A stretch of DNA of 15,261 nt from Bacteroidaceae bacterium. GTDB taxonomy: Bacteria; Bacteroidota; Bacteroidia; Bacteroidales; Bacteroidaceae. Under the pieces are notes generated by a model. The model had not been told where the DNA came from. It was given only the letters and a program-made list of their open reading frames with translations, and made no database searches. The stretch is taken from contig JAFNWA010000079.1 in assembly GCA_017383665.1 (NCBI GenBank), positions 1 through 15,261 on the forward strand, in the 5' to 3' direction. Shown piece by piece: positions 7,512-15,211 of this stretch (the first letter of the stretch is position 1; each line of letters starts with the position of its first letter). The position numbers and the translations under genes were made by a program.

Positions 7512-8822
7512 ATGATATTGAAAAACTTTATACCTTATCTGCTCGTTATGGCAGCCATGATAACCGGATGTAGCAACAAGAGCACATCCGAAGAGTCAAA
7601 AGAGCCGTTGATTACACAACAGGGAGCACAGTTGATGAAGAACGGCAAACCCTACCATTACATTGGTACAAACATGTGGTATGCCTCTGTTTTGGGTTCT
7701 ACCGGTGAAGGGGGCGACAGGGAACGCTTGTGCAGGGAACTCGACTACCTGAAGAGCATCGGCGTCACGAACCTGAGAATCCTCTCCGGCCCCGATGCCG
7801 GCAGCGACCTGGCCAACCCTGCAAAGCCATACCTGCAGAGTGCACCGGGAGTGCTCAACGACACCATTCTCCAGGGACTCGACTTTGTCATTGCCGAACT
7901 TGAGAAACGCGACATGGACGCTGTAATATACCTGAACAATGCTTGGGACTGGAGCGGTGGTTATGGTTTCTACCTGAAGGAGTGCGGTTATGGCGACTCA
8001 CCTAATACCAATGTCCCCGGCGGTTACAGCGAGTATGTCAACTACTGCGCCAACTTCTCGCGTGAGCCAAAAGCCATTGAAATGTACTACAACTGTATAA
8101 AAGCCATAGTTTCGCGCAAGAACAGCATCACCGGGCGCAGTTACAAGGATGAACCGGCTATTATGGCCTGGCAGCTTTGCAACGAACCGCGTCCCTTTTC
8201 CAAGGAGAATAAAGCAGCATTTGCGCAGTGGATTTCAGGAGCTGCCGCACTTATAAAGAGTATAGACCCCAACCACCTTGTATCAACCGGAAGTGAGGGG
8301 TACATCGGTTGCGAAGTCGATATGGAACTGTGCAGGGAAATACACGCCGACAAGAACATCGACTATTTGACAATACATATATGGCCTGTAAATTGGGGTT
8401 GGGCACCACGCTCAAACCCCGACAGCGGCATAGAAAACGCCTGCCATGAGAGTGGCAAGTATATTGCCGAACACATTGAGCTTGCCAAGCAGCTGGACAA
8501 GCCACTTGTAATCGAAGAGTTCGGCTATTCGCGCAAGGACAATCTTTCGGGCACAGGCATACCTACTGACAGCCGCGACATATTCTACCGTTACATATTC
8601 GGGCAGGTAAAAGAGAGCGCTACAGGCGGAGGTGTAATTGCCGGCTGCAATTTCTGGGGATGGAGCGGCAGCGGACGCCCACGCGACCTTGTGTGGCAAC
8701 CCGGCGACAATTATCTGTGCGACCCGCCACACGAGCCACAGGGATGGTACTCGGTCTTTGACAATGATACAACAACAATAGAAATCATCAAGGAGTATTC
8801 AAAAGCAATAACAGAAAAATAA
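7512..8822 (+). CDS. GH5 family (subfamily 7-like) beta-mannanase/beta-mannosidase lipoprotein
   Basis: This glycoside hydrolase has 436 residues and begins with a lipoprotein signal (MITGC, Cys20). The TIM barrel starts at about residue 37 with LMKNGKPYHYIGTNMWY. NEP at 224-226 supplies the acid/base Glu225 and VIEEFG at 333-338 the nucleophile, most likely Glu336. Conserved aromatic substrate residues include W219, W291 and FWGWSGSG (381-388). The GTNMWY…GEGGDRERLCRELDYL pattern resembles GH5 subfamily 7, whose members cut beta-1,4-mannosidic bonds by a retaining mechanism, either endo or exo. Because the operon also encodes GH92 alpha-mannosidases, an exo-enzyme acting on a beta-mannosyl core (for example Man-beta-GlcNAc) is an alternative to plant-mannan digestion. 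Residues after Cys20 (SNKSTSEE) carry no strong surface-export signal, so a periplasm-facing anchor is possible. It is the first gene of the operon. Confidence 0.92.
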   Translation: MILKNFIPYLLVMAAMITGCSNKSTSEESKEPLITQQGAQLMKNGKPYHYIGTNMWYASVLGSTGEGGDRERLCRELDYLKSIGVTNLRILSGPDAGSDLANPAKPYLQSAPGVLNDTILQGLDFVIAELEKRDMDAVIYLNNAWDWSGGYGFYLKECGYGDSPNTNVPGGYSEYVNYCANFSREPKAIEMYYNCIKAIVSRKNSITGRSYKDEPAIMAWQLCNEPRPFSKENKAAFAQWISGAAALIKSIDPNHLVSTGSEGYIGCEVDMELCREIHADKNIDYLTIHIWPVNWGWAPRSNPDSGIENACHESGKYIAEHIELAKQLDKPLVIEEFGYSRKDNLSGTGIPTDSRDIFYRYIFGQVKESATGGGVIAGCNFWGWSGSGRPRDLVWQPGDNYLCDPPHEPQGWYSVFDNDTTTIEIIKEYSKAITEK

Positions 8823-8836
8823 GACTTATAACAGCT

Positions 8837-9943
8837 ATGTACAAGAAAGACAACCGCATTGTTGCCACACTCGACGCAGGTGGCACAAACTTTGTGTTCG
8901 GCGCAATGAAAGCCGGCGAGTTCATCATTGACCCTGTATCGGTACCGGCACAGCCGCACGACCTTGACCTTTGCCTGCAAAACATGGTCAACGGTTTCCA
9001 ACAGGTATTCGACAAATTGGACGAAAAACCTGTTGCCATCAGTTTCGCATTCCCCGGCCCTGCCGACTACCCTAACGGCATCATCGGCGGCTACCTGCCC
9101 AACTTCCCCTCGTTCCGCGACGGTGTTGCACTTGGTGCATTCCTTGAGGGCAAGTTCGGCGTTCCCGTGTTCATCAACAACGACGGTGACCTATTTGCAT
9201 ACGGCGAGGCTCTCTGCGGTATGTTGCCCGAAATCAACAGCCGCCTGAAGGAACTTGGCTCCACAAAACAGTACAAGAACCTCATAGGCTACACACTTGG
9301 CACAGGATTCGGCATCGGTGTCGTTATTGACAACAACCTGAACCGTGGGGACAACTCATGCGTGGAGACATTCTGTCTGCGCCACAGAGACATGCCCGAT
9401 GTAATTGTTGAGGACGGCGTTGCCATACGCGCAGTATGCCGAGTATATGGCGAGCAGAGCGGCAACCCCGACCACGGACTTACTCCAAAGGATATATGTG
9501 AAATTGCCGACGGTACACGCGAGGGCGACCAGGCAGCCGCAAAGGAGGCATTCGCTTCGCTCGGACGCGTTGCAGGTGCAGCTATCTCAACAGCCGTGAC
9601 AATCATTGACGGTCTTGTTGTAATCGGTGGTGGTGTTTCGGCAGCAAGCCGTTGGATCATGCCGGCACTGCTCGAGGAGATGCGTTCAAAACTGCGCACT
9701 CTGGGAGGCGACGAAGTAAACCTTGTACAGATGAAAGTATATGACCTGGAAAATGCCGATGAATTCGCGCTTTTTGCAAAGGGTGAGACCAAGAAGGTGA
9801 AGGTCTATGGCGAGGAGAGATATGTCGATTACGACTGCCAAAAACGCGTGGGTATTGCCATTTCAAAGCTCGGTGCAAGCAAGGCGGTATCGGTAGGTGC
9901 ATACGCATTTGCGCTCAGCGAACTCGATAAGAAAAAAGCATAA
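8837..9943 (+). CDS. ROK-family sugar kinase, divergent
   Basis: This cytoplasmic ATP-dependent sugar kinase has 368 residues. Visible ROK/ASKHA features are the first phosphate loop LDAGGTNFVFG (12-22), the substrate and catalytic segment FINNDGDLFAYGEAL (112-126) with Asp116 as probable base, the second glycine loop YTLGTGFGIG (152-161), and the adenosine-side VVIGGGVSAAS (261-271). The classical ROK zinc site CxCGxxGC is absent. In its place is NSCVETFCLRHR (173-184), with only two cysteines and one histidine, so zinc binding may be lost or rebuilt. The substrate is not readable from sequence; in this operon mannose, fructose or an N-acetylhexosamine released by the three hydrolases is likely. 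No N-terminal DNA-binding domain is present, so it is a kinase and not a NagC/Mlc-type repressor. It starts 14 nt after the GH5 gene and ends 3 nt before the next. Confidence 0.9.
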   Translation: MYKKDNRIVATLDAGGTNFVFGAMKAGEFIIDPVSVPAQPHDLDLCLQNMVNGFQQVFDKLDEKPVAISFAFPGPADYPNGIIGGYLPNFPSFRDGVALGAFLEGKFGVPVFINNDGDLFAYGEALCGMLPEINSRLKELGSTKQYKNLIGYTLGTGFGIGVVIDNNLNRGDNSCVETFCLRHRDMPDVIVEDGVAIRAVCRVYGEQSGNPDHGLTPKDICEIADGTREGDQAAAKEAFASLGRVAGAAISTAVTIIDGLVVIGGGVSAASRWIMPALLEEMRSKLRTLGGDEVNLVQMKVYDLENADEFALFAKGETKKVKVYGEERYVDYDCQKRVGIAISKLGASKAVSVGAYAFALSELDKKKA

Positions 9944-9946
9944 GCC

Positions 9947-12196
9947 ATGATAAGGAAATTCATCTCATCACTGCTATTGCTGCTTTCCCCACTTGCAGCA
10001 GCGGCGCAGAAGCCAGTCGAACTGGTTAACCCGTTCATTGGTACAACCAATTTCGGCACCACCAACCCCGGAGCGGTAACCCCCAACGGAATGATGTCGG
10101 TAGTGCCGTTCAATGTAATGGGTTCGGACCTCAATGTATTTGACAAGGACCAGCGTTGGTGGTCGGCACCATACGAGTACAACAACAAGTTCTTCACAGG
10201 CTATGCCCATGTAGCACTGAGCGGCGTGGGTTGCCCCGAGGCTTCGTCGCTGCTGGTGATGCCCACAAGCGGAGAACTTGATGTAAACTATTTCAGCTAC
10301 GGCTCGGAATACACAAACGAGAAGGCGACTCCCGGATACTACAGCAACGAACTGACAAAATATGGCATAAAAACCGAGGTTACGGCCACAACACGCTCAT
10401 CGTGCGAACGCTACACTTTCCCGGCCGGCAAGGGCAATATCATCCTTAACCTGGGACAAGGCCTCTCCAACGAGTGCGGTGCCATGGTGCGCCGTGTGAG
10501 CAGCACCGAGATTGAGGGTTTCAAGTTACTCGGAACATTCTGCTACACCACACAGGCTGTGTTCCCCATCTACTTTGTGATGCGCGTGTCAAAAGCGCCC
10601 ACAAGCGAAGGAGCATGGAAGTTCCAGCCTGCATTGACCGGTGTTGAGGCCGAGTGGACCCCAGATGACGGCACATACAAACTCTACGAGAACTACTACC
10701 GCGAGGTTGCCGGCGACAACATAGGCTACCGTTTCTGCTACGACAACCTTGCCGACGGCGAACAGATTACCGTGCAGTTGGGTGTATCCTTCGTTTCAAT
10801 AGAGAATGCAAGGGAAAACCTCAATGCCGAGCAGCAGGGCAAGGATTTTGACACAGTGCATGCATTGGCAGTGGAACAGTGGAACAATGACCTGGAACGC
10901 ATACGCATCGATGGCGGTACAAAGGAGCAGCAGACAATATTCTACACTGCGCTCTACCATGCGCTCATTCACCCAAGCATCATCAGCGATGTCAACGGCG
11001 AATACCCCAAAATGGAGAATGGCGAGACGGGCAAGAGCGACTACACACGCTACACAGTGTTCTCGCTTTGGGACACATACCGCAACCTGCACCAGTTGCT
11101 CACACTGGTATATCCCGAGCGCCAGACAGATATGCTGCGCACAATGGTGGGAATGTATGAGGATTGGGGTTGGTTGCCACGCTGGGAGCTCTTTGGCCGC
11201 GAGACATTCACAATGGAGGGCGACCCTGCCGCCATTGTCATTGCCGACAGCTGGATAAAGGGTTTGCGTGACTTTGACATCAAGACAGCATACGAGGCTA
11301 TGCTCAAGTCGGCGACAACTGAGGGTGCAAAGAACCCGATACGCCGTGACATTGACCCATACATAAATGATGGTTTCATTCCATTGTGGTACTTCTCGAG
11401 CGACCTCTCGGGCGACAATTCCGTTTCGCACGCACTGGAATACTGCTCGGCCGACTATGCCATTGCACAGCTTGCCGACTCGCTTGGCGACAAGGCGCGC
11501 GCAAAGGAGTTCATCAAACGCTCGCAGAGCTACCGCCGCTACTACTGCAAGGAGCACGGCACACTGCGCCCACTCACAAAGGAGGGCGAGTTCCTGGGCG
11601 ACTTTGACCCTGCTACAGGAAAGAACTTCGAGAATGTACCCGGATTCCACGAGGCATCGGCATGGTGCTACACATTCGCCGTTCCGCATGACCTGGCAGG
11701 TCTCACAAAGCTCATGGGCGGAAAAAAGAATTTCGTAAAGAGCCTGCAGGGAGTGTTCGACAACGGACATTACGACCCCGCAAACGAGCCCGACATTGTT
11801 TACCCATACCTTTTCAGTCGCATAAAGGGCGAAGAGTGGCGCACACAGAAGGAGGTTAAGAACATCCTCGACAACCACTATAAGAATGCCCCCGACGGCA
11901 TCCCCGGCAACGATGACACCGGCACTATGTCGGCATGGGCAGTCTTCTCCATGATGGGTATCTACCCCGATTGCCCGGGTGAGCCAACCTATACAATCAC
12001 CACACCGGTGTTCGACAAGGTACAGATAAACACTCCCGGCGAGAAGATTACAATAGAGTGCGACCGTCCTACAGCCGATTGTCACTACATTGACAACATA
12101 AAACTAAATGGCAAACAGAGCGGTTACCGCATTACACACAAACAGTTGCTCGACAACGCAAACATAAAGTTAAAACTAAAGAAAGAGACAAAATGA
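9947..12196 (+). CDS. GH92 exo-alpha-mannosidase, secreted, without the HGNE motif
   Basis: This protein has 749 residues and a type I signal peptide (cleavage likely after AAAA, before QKPVEL), hence periplasmic. The N-terminal GH92 beta-sandwich begins VNPFIGT; the (alpha/alpha)6 catalytic domain carries SLWDTYRNLHQLLTL, GFHEASAWCYTFAVPHD with probable acid Glu569, and GNDDTGTMSAWAVFSMMGIYP with base-region Asp656/Asp657. GH92 enzymes are calcium-dependent inverting alpha-mannosidases. Where the other GH92 of this operon has HGNEPSHH, this one reads YDPANEPDIVYPYLFS (around 610-625). In studied GH92 enzymes the His-Glu pair there contacts the leaving sugar and goes with alpha-1,2 cleavage, so a different linkage (alpha-1,3, 1,4 or 1,6) is likely. 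The gene ends inside an ATGA overlap with its partner, implying coupled translation. Confidence 0.94.
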   Translation: MIRKFISSLLLLLSPLAAAAQKPVELVNPFIGTTNFGTTNPGAVTPNGMMSVVPFNVMGSDLNVFDKDQRWWSAPYEYNNKFFTGYAHVALSGVGCPEASSLLVMPTSGELDVNYFSYGSEYTNEKATPGYYSNELTKYGIKTEVTATTRSSCERYTFPAGKGNIILNLGQGLSNECGAMVRRVSSTEIEGFKLLGTFCYTTQAVFPIYFVMRVSKAPTSEGAWKFQPALTGVEAEWTPDDGTYKLYENYYREVAGDNIGYRFCYDNLADGEQITVQLGVSFVSIENARENLNAEQQGKDFDTVHALAVEQWNNDLERIRIDGGTKEQQTIFYTALYHALIHPSIISDVNGEYPKMENGETGKSDYTRYTVFSLWDTYRNLHQLLTLVYPERQTDMLRTMVGMYEDWGWLPRWELFGRETFTMEGDPAAIVIADSWIKGLRDFDIKTAYEAMLKSATTEGAKNPIRRDIDPYINDGFIPLWYFSSDLSGDNSVSHALEYCSADYAIAQLADSLGDKARAKEFIKRSQSYRRYYCKEHGTLRPLTKEGEFLGDFDPATGKNFENVPGFHEASAWCYTFAVPHDLAGLTKLMGGKKNFVKSLQGVFDNGHYDPANEPDIVYPYLFSRIKGEEWRTQKEVKNILDNHYKNAPDGIPGNDDTGTMSAWAVFSMMGIYPDCPGEPTYTITTPVFDKVQINTPGEKITIECDRPTADCHYIDNIKLNGKQSGYRITHKQLLDNANIKLKLKKETK

Positions 12197-14379
12197 AAAT
12201 AAGAAGCAGTATAATGGCGGCCGTGCTGCTGTTGGCAGCATGTTCACCCAAGCAGGAACAGAAAGACACACAGGAACAACTGACAGCCTATGTAAACCCA
12301 CTCATCGGTAGCGGCGGCCACGGTCATGTATTCGTGGGTGCAAGTGTGCCTTTCGGCATGGTACAACTTGGTCCCACAAGCATAAACGAGACATGGGACT
12401 GGTGCTCGGGCTATCACCAGGACGAGGCTTCAGTGATAGGTTTCTCGCACACCCACCTGAGCGGAACCGGCATCGGTGACCTTTTCGATGTTACAGTAAT
12501 GCCTGTTACAGGCGAGGTAACATACGAGCGAGGCGCCATTGACATTCCCGGCAGCGGCCTGTGGTCACTTGCCGAACGCACAAAGGAGGTTGTAAAGCCC
12601 GGTTACTACAGCGTACCGCTCATGCGCTACGGCATAAAGGCCGAAATGACAGCCACTGCACGCGTGGGATTGCACCGCTACACATTCCCCGAAAGCCAAG
12701 AGGCAGCCATTGTCTTTGACCTTGAGAACGGCGGCTGCTGGGACGAGAGCACCGAGACATTTATGCAAGCCGAGGGCAACAACCGCATCGTGGGCTACCG
12801 CTACTCAAAAGGCTGGGCAAAGAACCAGCGCATATACTTTGTGGCAGAGTTTGCAAAGCCATTCGACAGTTTTGAACTGAAGGGATACAAAAACATGTAC
12901 GGCCGTGCATCATTCAGCACAACAGCCGGTGAGGAGGTCATGCTCAAGGTGGCAATCTCCCCTGTGAGCATCGACGGAGCCAAGCTCGCCCTTGAGAGTG
13001 AGCTTCCAGGATGGGACTTTGCAGCCGTGCAGACAGCAGCAGTTGATACTTGGGAGAAAGAGCTCGCACGCATCAAGGTAGAAATAAAAAATGAAGAGCA
13101 GAAGAAAATCTTCTACACCGCAATGTACCACGCGATGATAGCGCCAATGCTCTTCAGTGATGTAAACGGCGACTACCGCGGTGCCGATGACAAAATCTAC
13201 AACAGCGACAAGCCACGCTATACATGCTTCTCACTCTGGGACACATACCGTGCAAAGCAACCGCTCATGACAATCATCCACCCCGAAAAAGCCGGCGAGT
13301 TCGTTGCCACAATGGTTGATATATGCGACAAGCAGGGCGACCTCCCCGTATGGCACCTGTGGGGCAATGAGACCGACTGCATGGTTGGCGACCCGGGCAT
13401 TCCCGTTGTTGCCGATGCCATTGTAAAAGGTATCGAGGGCTTTGACAAAGAGGCTGCTTTTGAAGCAATAAAAAAGACCGCAGCCGTTGAGGAGCGCGGC
13501 AAGGAGCACCGCCACAAGCATGGTTACATCCCTTGCGACATCTTCAGCGAGGCTGTAGCCTTTGACATGGAGTATGCCATTGCCGATGCAGCCGCAGCCA
13601 ACGCTGCAAAGGCACTTGGCAAGCAGGCGGACTATGAACACTTCACAAAGGCAAGCCACAGCTACCGCACATTCTTTGACAAGGAGACAGGTTTCATTCG
13701 CGGTGTCGATGTCAACGGCAAGTTCCGCACACCGTTCAACCCATATTTTGCGGCTCACCGCGCCAACGACTACTGCGAGGGCAACGCTTGGCAATATACA
13801 TGGCTCGTACCACACGACATTGAGAACTATGCGCAGATGTTCGGCAGCAAGGAGGCTTGCATTGCACGCCTCGACTCACTGTTCCTTGCGCCATCGGCAG
13901 TTGACGGCGATGCATCACCCGACATCTCGGGCATGATTGGCCAGTTTGCCCACGGCAACGAGCCAAGCCACCACATCCTCTACCTTTATACAATGCTTGG
14001 CGAGCCACAGAAGACAGCAGAGCGCGTGCGTGAGGTTATGGCAACACAATACCGCAACAACTTCGATGGCCTCTCGGGTAATGAGGATATGGGACAGATG
14101 TCGGCTTGGTACCTGATGTCGGCACTCGGATTCTACCAGGTTGAGCCTGCCGGCGCACGCTACTGGTTCGGTTCACCAATTGTTGACCGTGCCGAGCTCA
14201 CCGTCAAAGGCGGCAAGTTCATTATTGAGACAATCAATAACAGCGACAAAAACATATACATCAAGAGCATAAAACTCAACGGCAAGCCCCATAACCTGCC
14301 ATACATTGAGCACAGTGACATTGCCGCAGGCGGCACGCTCACCATTGAAATGAGCGACACGCCGACGAAGTGGTGGTAA
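12193..14379 (+). CDS. GH92 exo-alpha-mannosidase lipoprotein, alpha-1,2-type motif
   Basis: This lipoprotein has 728 residues; its signal peptide ends LLLAAC with Cys17. The N-terminal domain begins YVNPLIGSGGHGHVFVGAS, followed by FSHTHLSGTG. The catalytic domain contains FSLWDTYRAKQPLMT, YCEGNAWQYTWLVPHD with probable acid Glu529, HGNEPSHH (587-594) and GNEDMGQMSAWYLMSALGFY (629-648) with the general-base region. His587/Glu590 and neighbours are the segment that marks alpha-1,2-mannosidases in the family, so removal of terminal alpha-1,2-mannose from high-mannose N-glycans or mannan is the best guess. Residues after Cys17 (SPKQEQK) lack the acidic surface-export pattern, which favours the periplasmic face. 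Its start overlaps the previous stop (ATGA at 12193-12196). Last gene of the operon; a strong palindrome follows the stop. Confidence 0.95.
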   Translation: MKIRSSIMAAVLLLAACSPKQEQKDTQEQLTAYVNPLIGSGGHGHVFVGASVPFGMVQLGPTSINETWDWCSGYHQDEASVIGFSHTHLSGTGIGDLFDVTVMPVTGEVTYERGAIDIPGSGLWSLAERTKEVVKPGYYSVPLMRYGIKAEMTATARVGLHRYTFPESQEAAIVFDLENGGCWDESTETFMQAEGNNRIVGYRYSKGWAKNQRIYFVAEFAKPFDSFELKGYKNMYGRASFSTTAGEEVMLKVAISPVSIDGAKLALESELPGWDFAAVQTAAVDTWEKELARIKVEIKNEEQKKIFYTAMYHAMIAPMLFSDVNGDYRGADDKIYNSDKPRYTCFSLWDTYRAKQPLMTIIHPEKAGEFVATMVDICDKQGDLPVWHLWGNETDCMVGDPGIPVVADAIVKGIEGFDKEAAFEAIKKTAAVEERGKEHRHKHGYIPCDIFSEAVAFDMEYAIADAAAANAAKALGKQADYEHFTKASHSYRTFFDKETGFIRGVDVNGKFRTPFNPYFAAHRANDYCEGNAWQYTWLVPHDIENYAQMFGSKEACIARLDSLFLAPSAVDGDASPDISGMIGQFAHGNEPSHHILYLYTMLGEPQKTAERVREVMATQYRNNFDGLSGNEDMGQMSAWYLMSALGFYQVEPAGARYWFGSPIVDRAELTVKGGKFIIETINNSDKNIYIKSIKLNGKPHNLPYIEHSDIAAGGTLTIEMSDTPTKWW

Positions 14380-14385
14380 TAAACA

Positions 14386-14415
14386 AAGAGGATGACCCAA
14401 TTGGGTCATCCTCTT
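14386..14415. terminator. 30-bp perfect palindrome after the mannoside operon
   Basis: The arms at 14386-14400 and 14401-14415 (AAGAGGATGACCCAA and its exact complement) form a 15-bp stem six bases after the GH92 stop codon. No T-run follows on the plus strand (GTATTGAAG); on the minus strand the flank TTGTTTATT is T-richer. It may be a terminator working from either side, or an mRNA-stabilising 3' hairpin. The rest of 14416-14545 is AT-rich and I see no gene in it. Confidence 0.6.
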
Positions 14416-14545
14416 GTATTGAAGTAGTGAACAAAGTAGTACTCAAACGAAGGTTAAAAAATTAAGATATTCTCCTATAAAATACCAAACTAAAAAACCT
14501 CACACCGGTAAATCCGAAATTTTGAGCAACCTGTTCGACATTACA

Positions 14546-14914
14546 TTACTCGCATGTACCTTTACCTATTCTTAATAAATAAATTGTATTTGGCTTAAAA
14601 CCAAATCTTCTTTGTAATTTATTCCCATTAGTCTTAAATAAATTATAAATTTTGACATCTATAACATCAACAAGACATCCTGTATTATAATCAAGCACTT
14701 CTACATTTACTGTAGTGGTTCCTGAAGATGATTTTGTCAAAGTAATCAGATCTGAATAATCAATTGCTCCTTCAGCATCGCTTTTTATACTTAACCTGTT
14801 CAATTTTGCTATATTTCCATTGGAATTGTATACAGTACAAGTTTCTCCATCACCACTGGCAAACACATTTATTGAAAACAAAGTCAATGCAAAAAACAAA
14901 AATATCTTTTTCAT
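14546..14914 (-). CDS. Small secreted protein of unknown family
   Basis: This protein has 122 residues. A clear type I signal peptide (MKKIFLFFALTLFSINVFA) is followed by a mature chain of about 103 residues starting SGDGETC. The mature part is mostly polar with alternating hydrophobic residues (TTTVNVEVLDYNTGCLVDVIDVKIYNL), suggesting a small beta-sandwich, and it has cysteines at 26, 80 and 121. I do not recognise the family. The gene is markedly more AT-rich than the mannoside operon it faces convergently, which hints at a different history. No SD sequence is visible, and its leader comes directly after the structured RNA at 14997-15202. A weak promoter match (ATTG, 22 nt, TATGTTTT) overlaps the end of that RNA, so the gene may be transcribed on its own or by read-through from the RNA. 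Confidence 0.75.
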   Translation of the reverse strand: MKKIFLFFALTLFSINVFASGDGETCTVYNSNGNIAKLNRLSIKSDAEGAIDYSDLITLTKSSSGTTTVNVEVLDYNTGCLVDVIDVKIYNLFKTNGNKLQRRFGFKPNTIYLLRIGKGTCE

Positions 14915-14996
14915 AATAATATACTATTTGTAATATTTCCCCTACTCTTTTATCGGCTTTTCGGGTTACTCCGTCGTGTCCTATCACCTAAAACAT

Positions 14997-15202
14997 ATAC
15001 GCACAAAAAAAGCGCAGGACAATTAGTTTATCCTCGCTTTGGGGTGTTTGGCGTAACCTCGACAAAAGAACAACTAAAAGCCCGCGCCATAGGCACGAGC
15101 ATTCCAACCGTTATTCTTTCTTGTCTTTTTATAGTCGCCAAACTTCCAAAGCAAAAGAATACAAGTTAAAACGCTTTTCCAATATGTCTAAAATGTGCGT
15201 AT
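14997..15202 (-). ncRNA. Rod-shaped structured RNA, candidate 6S RNA
   Basis: The minus-strand transcript folds into one long interrupted hairpin. Paired blocks, as plus-strand positions from the outside in: 14997-15005 with 15194-15202 (9 bp); 15008-15014 with 15172-15178 (7 bp); 15030-15034 with 15156-15160 and 15036-15042 with 15146-15152; 15046-15053 with 15136-15143 (8 bp); 15061-15074 with 15110-15125, two bases bulged; and 15080-15088 with 15092-15100 (9 bp, 3-nt loop). Every non-Watson-Crick pair (15032/15158, 15071/15113, 15082/15098, 15085/15095) is C·A on the plus strand but G·U on the minus strand, so the structure is kept for minus-strand RNA. Length near 206 nt, a closing stem, a large 11/15-nt central bubble (15161-15171 and 15015-15029) and a long distal arm are the plan of 6S RNA, which binds RNA polymerase. 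The 6S identity is inference; the fold is seen. Confidence 0.55.
15009..15040 (-). promoter_or_regulatory. Alternative hairpin with U-tract inside the structured RNA
   Basis: On the minus strand AAAGCGAGGA (15040-15031) pairs with TCCT-G-CGCTTT (15019-15009), one base bulged, with an 11-nt loop and a T-run continuing to 15005. It looks like an intrinsic terminator and reuses the strand 15030-15042, which otherwise pairs in the rod. The two folds exclude each other, as in an attenuator or in the bubble-collapse hairpin of 6S RNA. Confidence 0.5.
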
Positions 15203-15203
15203 G

Positions 15204-15211
15204 CAATTATA
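15204..15211 (-). promoter_or_regulatory. Possible -7 box for the structured RNA
   Basis: Minus-strand TATAATTG (15211-15204) differs from TAnnTTTG by one base and would place transcription start at about 15202-15198, where the outermost stem of the RNA begins. An ATTG further upstream is only 16 nt away, short for a -33 box. The box also lies within a 7-bp inverted repeat (15196-15202 and 15209-15215). The remaining bases to 15261 show nothing I can name. Confidence 0.35.

Noticed and set aside
10796..12085. Long open frame (429 codons) on the minus strand inside the first GH92 gene
   Set aside because: It lies wholly antisense to a well-conserved catalytic domain. The translation is Cys/Val/Leu-rich with no recognisable fold, as expected from the mirror of the biased codons used by this operon.
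13231..13815. Open frame of 194 codons antisense to the second GH92 gene
   Set aside because: Same mirror effect of GC-rich codon use; no motif, no signal and no start context of its own.
14997..15202. Terminal inverted repeats of a small transposable element (MITE)
   Set aside because: The 9-bp outer arms could be repeat ends, but no target-site duplication flanks them. The pairing continues through the whole interior, and mismatches are biased to G·U on one strand, which favours an RNA gene.
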